From AEGEAN-183 sp045563675 (lineage in GTDB: Bacteria; Pseudomonadota; Gammaproteobacteria; Magnimaribacterales; Magnimaribacteraceae), in the NCBI GenBank assembly GCA_045563675.1, contig JBJLIX010000002.1, forward strand, positions 1 to 64,000: a stretch of DNA of 64,000 nt, read 5' to 3'. Position 1 is the first letter of the stretch, and every line of letters begins with the position of its first letter. The notes beneath the pieces are model-generated. The model saw only the letters and a program-made list of their open reading frames with translations, was not told where the DNA came from and did no database searches. The position numbers were made by a program, and so were the translations under genes. Shown piece after piece: positions 54,760-62,547 of the stretch.

Positions 54760-55821
54760 ATGATTGAGGTTAAAAAAGATTCAGTAATATTATCGACAGG
54801 TTCAATTAAGCTCTACGATTTACCGTTTTTATGGTTAAGAGATAATTGTCAATGTGATGATTGTAGAGTTGTAGAGACTCAAGAAAAACAGTTCCTTTTA
54901 CATACAGTACCAGTAGATATATCTCCTAAGAATGTTGAAATAAAAGATGAAACCCTATTAGTTTTGTGGCCTGATAATCATAAATCTGTAATCCCCTTAA
55001 ATAAAATAGAGGAAAGTGGTAAACCTAGATATCCAAAATATAAGTCATGGACAAGTAAATTCACTCCTAGAAGATTCAATTGGTCCGAATTTTTGGATAA
55101 TAAAGAGACTGCTTTAGAGGCATTAAAAACTTTTATAAGTTATGGAGCAATTATTCTAAATGATGCACCAAAGGAACCAAATTCTGTAGAACTTTTATCA
55201 AAAAGATTTGGACCAATTCATGAAACATTATTTGAAAGAATTCATAATGTTTCAGTAACCGGACAAGTTTATAGTGTTGCTCATACTTCAAAGGGATTAT
55301 CTCCTCATAATGATTTTGCAAGCTATCAGTCTCAACCAAGTATTCAGGTTCTTTACATGTTAGAAAATGAATGCGAAGGAGGAGATTCAATAATTGTAGA
55401 CGGCTGGGAAGTTGTTGAAGATTTAAGAAAGGATATTCCTGAATATTTCAATATATTAAAGGAGTTTAATGTTCCGTTTAGACAGTTCGATGAAAATAAT
55501 GAAACATATGCTGAGGCTCCTATTATTAAATGTTCATCTGATGGGATTATAGAGAATTTTAGATTCTCAAATCACTTAATGCAGATGATAGATCCTTCTA
55601 GAGAAGGGATAAAAAGTTTTTATGAAGCTTATCATGAACTTTCAACTAGGGTTCATGAGACTAAATATCGTTCCACTTTTAGATTGAATGCAGGACAAGT
55701 ATTAATTGTTGCAAGTTTAAGAGTATTACATGCTCGAGAATCATTTGTCCCCAGTGGTAAAAGGTATTTACAGGATGCTTATTTTATATATGACAATGCT
55801 CTGAATAATTGTGTTATTTGA
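54760..55821 (+). CDS. TauD/gamma-butyrobetaine-hydroxylase-like iron dioxygenase
   Basis: This 353-residue 2-oxoglutarate-dependent oxygenase has two parts. The N-terminal domain (about residues 1-95) carries a zinc site with Cys30, Cys32, Cys35 and His48 (WLRDNCQCDDC), the hallmark of gamma-butyrobetaine and trimethyllysine hydroxylases. The catalytic domain has the iron facial triad His183, Asp185 and His324 (PHNDF and RVLHARESF). Known substrates are quaternary ammonium compounds. Here it could hydroxylate a betaine-type methylated amine, which would fit the one-carbon genes nearby, but the link is inferred and no carnitine genes are visible. Confidence 0.9.
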   Translation: MIEVKKDSVILSTGSIKLYDLPFLWLRDNCQCDDCRVVETQEKQFLLHTVPVDISPKNVEIKDETLLVLWPDNHKSVIPLNKIEESGKPRYPKYKSWTSKFTPRRFNWSEFLDNKETALEALKTFISYGAIILNDAPKEPNSVELLSKRFGPIHETLFERIHNVSVTGQVYSVAHTSKGLSPHNDFASYQSQPSIQVLYMLENECEGGDSIIVDGWEVVEDLRKDIPEYFNILKEFNVPFRQFDENNETYAEAPIIKCSSDGIIENFRFSNHLMQMIDPSREGIKSFYEAYHELSTRVHETKYRSTFRLNAGQVLIVASLRVLHARESFVPSGKRYLQDAYFIYDNALNNCVI

Positions 55822-55956
55822 CACATAAAAGATATACAGAAGAAACTTATTTTTACCCTGAAATAGCTTGTAAGGGTTTCAAATCAGGATACTATGAAGC
55901 GATATAGATATTTAGATTCTTGAATCAAAATTATTGGAAATAGGTAAGTTATTTGT

Positions 55957-56439
55957 ATGAAAAATAATATTATTTCTGCTTTTGGAGCATTTTTATGCAT
56001 TTCTGTACTTGCATTTCTCAATTCCTTTGATGAAAACAATTTATGGTTAATACCACCCTTTGGAGCAAGCATGGTTTTAGTTATGGCAGTTCATGAAAGT
56101 CCTTTAGCACATCCAAAAAATATTTTATTTGGTCATATATTATCTGCTTTATCAGGAGTAATTGTTTTCTCAATATTGGGTGTTTCTTTTCTTAGCTTAG
56201 GATTGGCGGTTGGATTGGCGATATTCTTAATGATGACAACTAAAACCGTTCATCCGCCTGCTGGGGCTAACCCTATAATTGCTGTTCTTGGTGCAAAAGG
56301 AATCAGCTTTATACTAATGCCAGTTGCGGTGGGTGCTTCATTTATCGTTCTATTTGCAATTATTTACAATAAATTATTAAAGAGAAAATATTTTACCTTT
56401 AGGGATTTAAAGAAAGCTGCTTCCAATCTCTTCTTTTAA
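55957..56439 (+). CDS. HPP-family membrane protein
   Basis: This 160-residue protein has four hydrophobic segments and the family's characteristic HPP motif in KTVHPPAGANPIIAVLG (about residues 106-122), plus PPFGASMVL near residue 32 and the paired HPKNILFGH segment. HPP proteins are inner-membrane proteins; plant members have been linked to nitrite transport in plastids, but bacterial roles are unclear. It stands between the dioxygenase and the GFA gene without tight spacing. Confidence 0.85.
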   Translation: MKNNIISAFGAFLCISVLAFLNSFDENNLWLIPPFGASMVLVMAVHESPLAHPKNILFGHILSALSGVIVFSILGVSFLSLGLAVGLAIFLMMTTKTVHPPAGANPIIAVLGAKGISFILMPVAVGASFIVLFAIIYNKLLKRKYFTFRDLKKAASNLFF

Positions 56440-56529
56440 GTTGCTTTGTTAAAAAGAACTGATATTGTTCCGCCAAGAAATTAAGCTGAGTGAAGTAAAT
56501 AGAGTTCTTAGTTTTTATAAATAACAATT

Positions 56530-56877
56530 ATGAAAGAGTATTTTGGGGGATGTCATTGTGGAGAAATTAAGTATAAATTTTACTTAAAAGAACCTATTGA
56601 AATTTGGAAATGTAACTGCTCCATATGCAAAATGCATAATTATGAGCACCTTTTTGTTAAGCATAATGACTTCAATGTTATTACGGGTAATGAATTAATT
56701 ACTGAGTATTGTTTTGGAACCAAAAAAGCAAAGCATCTATTTTGTAGAAATTGTGGTATAAAAAGTTTTTATCAACCCCTTTCACATCCAGACTCTTATA
56801 GTATTAATCTAAAATGTGTAGATAAACCACCCGAAATTACAACAATAATTTATTTTGATGGAAAAAATGAATACTAA
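56530..56877 (+). CDS. GFA-family (CENP-V/GFA) zinc protein
   Basis: This 115-residue protein has the zinc-ligand pattern of the GFA fold: Cys8, Cys10, Cys28, Cys30, Cys33, Cys72 and Cys75 (GGCHCGEIKY, CNCSICK and CRNCGIKS). The namesake, S-(hydroxymethyl)glutathione synthase Gfa, speeds glutathione addition to formaldehyde, but most family members are unstudied and many do not do this. Its position 10 bases ahead of, and overlapping, the MetF-like gene and near a glutathione-dependent formaldehyde dehydrogenase gene is suggestive. Confidence 0.85.
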   Translation: MKEYFGGCHCGEIKYKFYLKEPIEIWKCNCSICKMHNYEHLFVKHNDFNVITGNELITEYCFGTKKAKHLFCRNCGIKSFYQPLSHPDSYSINLKCVDKPPEITTIIYFDGKNEY

Positions 56878-57724
56878 GCATTTTAAAGACTTTATCTCAG
56901 GGTATTCAATTGAAGTTATTCCAAAAACTATTGCAAAGATCGAGTCTTTTACAGAAATTTTACCTAAAAACACTAGAGTTTATATTGCGCATCTAAAAAA
57001 CGAAGATATTGAACCAATGGTTACTGCCGCTAAAAGGCTTAATGATGAAGGTTTTAAAGTGATGCCTCATATGCCAGCCAGGGAAATTAAAAATCATGCT
57101 ATGTTAAATGACTGGATTTCCATGTATCAGAATGAAGCTGGAGTAGATGAAGCACTTTTATTAGCAGGAAGTTCACCAGAACCAGCAGGAGACTATGATT
57201 CCTCTATACAATTGATTGAATCAGGGCTATTTGATAAAGCTGGTTTTAAAAGACTCCATGTAGCGGGACATCCCGAAGGGAATAAAGATATAGATCCTGA
57301 TGGTGGAGTTAAAAATATTTCTGATGCTTTATCATGGAAACAAGAATTTTCTAAAAGAACAGATGCAGAAATGGCAATAACTACTCAATTTTGTTTTGAT
57401 GCCAATGTTGTAAAAAAATGGGCAGATGAAATTAAAAAAGATGGAATTGATATTCCTATTCATATTGGTATAGCAGGGCCAGCAAAACTTAAAACATTAC
57501 TAAAATTTTCAGTTGAATGTGGAATTGGTTCTTCAATGAAAATTCTTACTCAAAGAGCCAAAGACATAACAAAACTATTACTGCCATACAAACCTACACA
57601 AATACTTAAGGACTTATCTGAATTCAAGCTTCAAGAGCCTGAACTTAATATAGAGCAAGTCCATTTTTTCCCATTTGGGGGAATTAAACAAACTTCTGAT
57701 TGGGTGGAAGAAATTCAAAAATGA
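56867..57724 (+). CDS. Methylenetetrahydrofolate reductase-like protein
   Basis: This 285-residue protein has the TIM-barrel pattern of MetF: IEVIPKTIAKIE at the N-terminus, the RVYIAHLKNEDIEPMVTAAKRL and VMPHMPAREI strands, ALLLAGSSPEPAG, HVAGHPEGNKDI and the terminal IHIGIAGPAK segment. It lacks the stretch that makes standard MetF 296 residues or more and is divergent, so the exact reaction (5,10-methylene-THF to 5-methyl-THF, or the reverse) should be treated as probable only. I start at 56867, 11 bases inside the GFA gene, because the alternative ATG at 56855 lies further inside it. It overlaps the CoA-binding gene by four bases. Confidence 0.85.
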   Translation: MNTKHFKDFISGYSIEVIPKTIAKIESFTEILPKNTRVYIAHLKNEDIEPMVTAAKRLNDEGFKVMPHMPAREIKNHAMLNDWISMYQNEAGVDEALLLAGSSPEPAGDYDSSIQLIESGLFDKAGFKRLHVAGHPEGNKDIDPDGGVKNISDALSWKQEFSKRTDAEMAITTQFCFDANVVKKWADEIKKDGIDIPIHIGIAGPAKLKTLLKFSVECGIGSSMKILTQRAKDITKLLLPYKPTQILKDLSEFKLQEPELNIEQVHFFPFGGIKQTSDWVEEIQK

Positions 57725-58137
57725 TAGATGATTATTCTGAAGGATATATCAAAGAAATACTTAAAGAGGTAAAAACTATTGCAGTAGTTGGAGCTAGTGC
57801 AAATCAAGTTAGAGATAGCTATAGAGTTATGGAGACATTAATTCAACATGGTTATGAAGTATTCCCAATCAACCCTAATGAAGAAGGTAATCTCATTTTA
57901 GGAAAACTATGTTATCCAGATCTTAATTCTGTTTCAGGAAAGATAGATATGGTAGACGTTTTTAGAAGCAAAGATGCTGTTATTGAAGTAACTGAAGAAG
58001 CAATCAAGATAAGTGCAAAAGTTCTTTGGACCCAGTTAGATATTATCAATGAAGAGGCATCAGAATTAGCAAAAAAAGCTGGCCTAAAAGTTATCATGAA
58101 TAGATGCCCAAAAATAGAATTAGCCAAACAATATTAG
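57721..58137 (+). CDS. CoA-binding domain protein, YccU-like
   Basis: This 138-residue Rossmann-like protein has the CoA-binding motif VVGASANQVRDSYRVMETL and the FPINPNEEG and NRCPKIELAK segments of the YccU/CoA_binding_2 family. Its reading frame starts in the last four bases of the MetF-like gene (ATGA overlap), so translation is coupled. The role of this family is unknown; association with CoA-dependent steps is inference. Confidence 0.88.
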   Translation: MIDDYSEGYIKEILKEVKTIAVVGASANQVRDSYRVMETLIQHGYEVFPINPNEEGNLILGKLCYPDLNSVSGKIDMVDVFRSKDAVIEVTEEAIKISAKVLWTQLDIINEEASELAKKAGLKVIMNRCPKIELAKQY

Positions 58138-58172
58138 ATTAGTAGAATAAAATAGCTTTTAATAGATTTAAT

Positions 58173-58976
58173 GTGAAAGAAAATTTGAAAATATTAATTA
58201 AAGAGAAGTCTGATAAGGGAGTGTTGCGTCTCATCATGAATAATTCAGATCAAAAAAACCCTTTATCTGAAAATATGATGAACATTCTAATGGATGAGAT
58301 TAAGGGTGCATCCTCTGATCAAACCATAAGAGTTATAGTTATAGCAGCAAACGGAAATGTTTTTTCTTCGGGACACGATTTAAAAGAAATAACAGCTGCT
58401 AGAGATAACGAAGATAATGGTGAAGTTTATTTCAAAAAACTTTTTGATTCTTGTTCTTTGTTGATGCAATTGATAGTTAATACGCCGCAACCGGTTATAG
58501 CTGAAGTTGATGGAATTGCTACAGCTGCTGGCTGTCAATTAGTTGCAAGTTGTGACCTTGCAATTTCTTCTTATGAATCTAAGTTTGCTACACCAGGAGT
58601 AAATCTTGGTCTTTTTTGCTCAACCCCAATGGTCGCACTTTCTAGAAATATTAATAAGAAAAATGCTATGGAAATGCTTCTTACTGGCGATTTTATTAAT
58701 GCTGAAAAAGCGAAAGAAATAGGACTAATAAATAATATAGTTCCTAAAGAAGAACTATCACTTGAAGTAAACAAATTAGCAGAAAAAATTGCCAGCAAAT
58801 CAACAATGACAGTATCAACAGGAAAGAAAGCCTTTTATGCTCAGGCTGAAATGGATCTATCTGATGCCTATAAATATACTTCTAAGACAATGACAGATAA
58901 TTTATTAAAGCATGATGCGAAAGAGGGCATTAACTCATTCATAGAGAAAAGATCACCTGAATGGCAAGATAAGTGA
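58173..58976 (+). CDS. ECHDC3-like crotonase-fold protein without catalytic glutamates
   Basis: This 267-residue protein has the crotonase fold with the oxyanion loop NVFSSGHDLKE (about residues 62-72) and IATAAGCQLVASCDL. At the two positions where true enoyl-CoA hydratases carry glutamate it has Gln122 and Gly142 (FATPGVNLGLFCSTP). That pattern matches the ECHDC3 group, whose biochemical reaction is not established. The start is GTG at 58173 with no strong ribosome binding site; the fold begins right after, so an internal ATG would truncate it. Confidence 0.88.
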   Translation: MKENLKILIKEKSDKGVLRLIMNNSDQKNPLSENMMNILMDEIKGASSDQTIRVIVIAANGNVFSSGHDLKEITAARDNEDNGEVYFKKLFDSCSLLMQLIVNTPQPVIAEVDGIATAAGCQLVASCDLAISSYESKFATPGVNLGLFCSTPMVALSRNINKKNAMEMLLTGDFINAEKAKEIGLINNIVPKEELSLEVNKLAEKIASKSTMTVSTGKKAFYAQAEMDLSDAYKYTSKTMTDNLLKHDAKEGINSFIEKRSPEWQDK

Positions 58977-59020
58977 ATTAATATATAAAAAGGCAAGAGA
59001 TGGAGCCCTGGCTAGAAATT

Positions 59021-60145
59021 TCAAGCCCTCTCAAGCCACGGAAGGTCAACTATTTTTCCTGAAAGTTCTTTCTCAGGCGAAGAGATAATTATTTCTTGTC
59101 CACTCTTTGCATATTCAATATCTAGAATTATGTAAGATATATTCTTATCTAGCCTTGGTGAGTAAACCAAAGCATTCATAGATCCAACTTTTTTACCATC
59201 TATTAAAACAGGCCAATGTTCTTCATTAAAAACCCTTATGGGTTCACCGTGAATCTCAGCTCCCATTAATTTTTTTATAGGACCTTTGAGGCTAATTTCT
59301 CGTAAAGCCTCCTTGCCAATAAAATCATCTTCCTGATCTAGATCAACCATCCAATCTAGCCCAACCTCATAAGGGTTGTTCGTTCTATCTATATCTGCTA
59401 AATAACTCAGTATTCCCCCTTCTAGTCTTAGAATTATATTTGGTGAACCTGCACTGATATTTAGCTCTTGACCTGCTTGCCAGAGCACTTCCCATAATTC
59501 ATCCCCTTTGGACTCATCTTGAAGAAAAAGTTCATAACAGAGCTCTCTGCTATAACCCATTCTGGCAATCACTATGGGTATCCCTAAGTGATTTATTTCT
59601 TTAAACCTATAAAAGCCTAAGTCATTAACCCAATCCCCAAAAACCTTAGTCATTAATTTTTTTGAATTAGGTCCTTGCACTTGGAGAGGTGATACATCAG
59701 GTTCATGGATATCAACATCAAATTTGTATCCCGCTGCTATACCTTGTACCCACAATAGAGCATCTCCATCAGCTAAAGAAAACCAATAGCAATTCTCATC
59801 AATCTTTAGCAAAACTGGATCGTTTATGAATCCACCCTTAAAGTCCAGAAAAGGAGCATACATAGCTTGTCCTTTTGAGCATTTTTTAATATTTCTAGGT
59901 GTTAATAACTGTGACAATCTTTCAGCATCAGGGCCTTTAATTTGAACTTGTCGCTCTACACCAACATCCCATAACTGAACACCATTTAAAAGGTTTTTGT
60001 AATCTTCGATGGTTCCCTCAAAACTAATGGGCATATACATGTGGTTATAAACTGAGAAAGCTTGCGCCCCATATTTCATGGTTGAATTAAAGTATGGTGA
60101 CTTTCTCACTCGAGGGCTGAAAACAACTTTCGACGTCTTGTACAT
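59021..60145 (-). CDS. GcvT-family THF methyltransferase resembling DMSP demethylase DmdA
   Basis: This 374-residue protein has the folate-binding fold of the glycine cleavage T protein: QVQIKGPDAERLSQLLTPRN, then the SPLQVQGPNS and LGFYRF segments and a C-terminal domain with GKEALREIS. Its N-terminus (RVRKSPYFNSTMKYGAQAFSVYNHM, read in two parts) lines up with marine DmdA in a way ordinary GcvT does not, and its length is near that of DmdA (about 370). DmdA moves a methyl group from dimethylsulfoniopropionate to THF, giving 5-methyl-THF and methylmercaptopropionate. Other GcvT-like demethylases (for glycine betaine, sarcosine) remain possible. It is last in an operon with frmA, fdh and fhs. 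Confidence 0.8.
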   Translation of the reverse strand: MYKTSKVVFSPRVRKSPYFNSTMKYGAQAFSVYNHMYMPISFEGTIEDYKNLLNGVQLWDVGVERQVQIKGPDAERLSQLLTPRNIKKCSKGQAMYAPFLDFKGGFINDPVLLKIDENCYWFSLADGDALLWVQGIAAGYKFDVDIHEPDVSPLQVQGPNSKKLMTKVFGDWVNDLGFYRFKEINHLGIPIVIARMGYSRELCYELFLQDESKGDELWEVLWQAGQELNISAGSPNIILRLEGGILSYLADIDRTNNPYEVGLDWMVDLDQEDDFIGKEALREISLKGPIKKLMGAEIHGEPIRVFNEEHWPVLIDGKKVGSMNALVYSPRLDKNISYIILDIEYAKSGQEIIISSPEKELSGKIVDLPWLERA

Positions 60146-60189
60146 AATAAAATGTCGAGAATTATACTTACTAAAGAGTGTTAACTGAA

Positions 60190-61293
60190 TTAGTAAATTA
60201 CTACTGAACGTATACTTTTGCCTGAATGCATCAGATCAAAAGCTTTATTAATATCTTCCAGTTTCATAGTATGAGTAATCAAGTCATCTATATTTATTTT
60301 CTGATCCATGTACCAATCCACAATCTTTGGTACATCAGTTCTACCTCTAGCTCCACCAAAAGCAGTTCCTTTCCAAGAACGACCCGTTACTAATTGAAAG
60401 GGGCGAGTTGAGATTTCTTTACCTGCTCCAGCTACACCAATTATATAAGACTCTCCCCAGCCCTTATGACAACACTCAAGAGCTTGACGCATCACCTCAA
60501 CATTGCCTATACATTCAAAGCTATAATCGACACCACCCGTAATTTGGATAATTTGATCTACTACATTATCAACTTCTTTGGGGTTAATGAAATCTGTCAT
60601 GCCAAATTTTTTGCCTAGCATCTCTCGTTCAGGATTAATATCAACACCAATAATTCTACTGGCACCAGCTAGCTTAGAACCCTGTATAACATTAAGACCA
60701 ATGCCTCCAAGACCAAACACTGCCACAGTAGAACCTATTTCTACTTTTGCCTGAAAAATAACAGCACCTACGCCTGTTGTTACTCCACAACCTATATAAC
60801 AGATCTTATCAAAAGGAGCATCTTCACGGACTTTAGCTAATGAGATCTCTGGTATAACAGTATATTTAGAAAAAGTAGAGCAGCCCATGTAATGCATTAA
60901 AGGTTTACCATTGAGAGAAAAGCGACTTGTTCCATCAGGCATAACCCCCTGACCTTGAGTTTCCCTAACGGCCTGACAAAGATTAGTTTTAGGATTTAGG
61001 CAGTATTCACACTTTCGACATTCAGCTGTATACAATGGGATTACATGATCACCTGCTTTGAGAGTTGAGACATCCGAACCTACTTCAACTACTATTCCTG
61101 CACCTTCATGACCAAGTATAGAAGGAAATACTCCTTCTGGATCGTCTCCACTTAATGTAAAAGCATCTGTATGGCAAACACCTGTAGCTTTTAATTCTAC
61201 TAACACTTCACCTTTTTTTGGACCTTCCAGGTCAACCTCACATATTTCTAGCGGTTTACCTGCTTCAAAAGCAACAGCAGCTTGAGTCTTCAT
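60190..61293 (-). CDS. frmA: S-(hydroxymethyl)glutathione dehydrogenase (class III alcohol dehydrogenase)
   Basis: This NAD-dependent enzyme oxidises the glutathione adduct of formaldehyde to S-formylglutathione. The 367-residue protein has the catalytic zinc residues Cys40, His62, Glu63 and Cys169, the structural zinc cysteines Cys92, Cys95, Cys98 and Cys106, and GLGGIGLNVI as the dinucleotide motif. Length and the KTQAAVAFEAGKPLEI start fit FrmA/AdhC. No S-formylglutathione hydrolase (FrmB) gene is adjacent. It lies between the fdh and dmdA-like genes on one strand, with gaps of 24 and 44 bases. Confidence 0.95.
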   Translation of the reverse strand: MKTQAAVAFEAGKPLEICEVDLEGPKKGEVLVELKATGVCHTDAFTLSGDDPEGVFPSILGHEGAGIVVEVGSDVSTLKAGDHVIPLYTAECRKCEYCLNPKTNLCQAVRETQGQGVMPDGTSRFSLNGKPLMHYMGCSTFSKYTVIPEISLAKVREDAPFDKICYIGCGVTTGVGAVIFQAKVEIGSTVAVFGLGGIGLNVIQGSKLAGASRIIGVDINPEREMLGKKFGMTDFINPKEVDNVVDQIIQITGGVDYSFECIGNVEVMRQALECCHKGWGESYIIGVAGAGKEISTRPFQLVTGRSWKGTAFGGARGRTDVPKIVDWYMDQKINIDDLITHTMKLEDINKAFDLMHSGKSIRSVVIY

Positions 61294-61317
61294 TTCAAAG
61301 GACTAAACATTTTTTAT

Positions 61318-62514
61318 CTACTTTTTAAACTTAGCAGCTTCTTCTGAACCACCTGTAGCTGTACCTTTCGTGTAAGAATGAGCACCCATACCTGCTAGGT
61401 CTCCGTCTTCTACAATCAGATATTGATTTCTTATTTCTTCCCCATCAAAAAAGCATTCCAATATTTCTCTAACTCCATCAGCGTACCTAGCCTGTGCCGA
61501 TAAAGAAGTTCCAGAAGTGTGTGGAGTCATTCCGTGATGAGGCATTGTTCTCCAAACATGATCATTTGGAGCTGGTTGCGGGAACCAAACATCTCCTGCA
61601 TAACCACTTAACTGACCTGACTCTAATGCTCTTACAATAGCATCTTTATCACAGATCTTTCCTCTGGCAGTATTAATAATATATGCACCAGGTTTACATT
61701 TACTGATTAACTCATCATTAAATAAATGTTCTGTTTCAGGATGAAGAGGGCAACTGATATTAATGACATCACAAGCTGCTACCAGAGATTCAACTGAATC
61801 ATGATAGGTTAAATTCAGTTCTTGTTCTTGATCTGAATTCAATCTGTGTTTATCAAAATAATGTAAATGCACATCAAATGGATGCATTTTCCTTAACATA
61901 TCATAACCAATACGACCTGCAGCAATTGTGCCTACATGCATACCTTCTACATCATAAGACCTCTTAACAGCGTCAGCGATATGCCAACCACCTTCATTCA
62001 CTATCCTATGTTGATTATGATAATCTCTAACTAAAGATAGAATCATCATGACAATATGTTCTGCAACTGATCTTGAATTACAGTATGTTACCTCAACTAC
62101 ATCAACTTTATTGTCCATTGCGGCTTGTAAATCAACGTGATCAGAACCAATACCAGCTGTAATTGCCATTTTTAGATTAGGTGCACTTTCCATTCTTTTT
62201 CTTGTTAAATAGTAGGGCCAAAATGGTTGAGAAATTACAACATCAGAATCAACTAATTCTTTGTCTGCAACACAACCTTCTGCGTCCTTATCGGAAGTAA
62301 CCACCAGTGTATGTCCTCTATCTTCTAAAAATTTCCTCAAACCCAATTCACCTGAGACACAACCAAGCAATTGGCCTGGAGTAAAGTCTCTTCCCTTGGG
62401 GCTAGGTAACGTCATTCCATCAGGATATTTTTCCAGTTTAGGAAGTTCCTTAACCGGATAACTGGATGGCATTCCATCCTTTGGGTCGTCATATAAGATA
62501 CATAATATTTTCAT
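61318..62514 (-). CDS. fdh: NAD-dependent formate dehydrogenase
   Basis: This 398-residue enzyme oxidises formate to CO2 with NAD+ and needs no metal. It matches Pseudomonas sp. 101 FDH position by position at key residues, as I recall that numbering: Ile122, Asn146, the coenzyme loop AAGRIG at 198-203, Asp221 for NAD preference, Arg284 (NTARGK) and the catalytic His332 (PHTSG). Such soluble FDH is typical of bacteria that burn methyl groups for energy. It is 33 bases after fhs and 24 bases before frmA, all on one strand. Confidence 0.96.
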   Translation of the reverse strand: MKILCILYDDPKDGMPSSYPVKELPKLEKYPDGMTLPSPKGRDFTPGQLLGCVSGELGLRKFLEDRGHTLVVTSDKDAEGCVADKELVDSDVVISQPFWPYYLTRKRMESAPNLKMAITAGIGSDHVDLQAAMDNKVDVVEVTYCNSRSVAEHIVMMILSLVRDYHNQHRIVNEGGWHIADAVKRSYDVEGMHVGTIAAGRIGYDMLRKMHPFDVHLHYFDKHRLNSDQEQELNLTYHDSVESLVAACDVINISCPLHPETEHLFNDELISKCKPGAYIINTARGKICDKDAIVRALESGQLSGYAGDVWFPQPAPNDHVWRTMPHHGMTPHTSGTSLSAQARYADGVREILECFFDGEEIRNQYLIVEDGDLAGMGAHSYTKGTATGGSEEAAKFKK

Positions 62515-62547
62515 TTATTTACTCCTATTTAATTCTAATCATAATTT

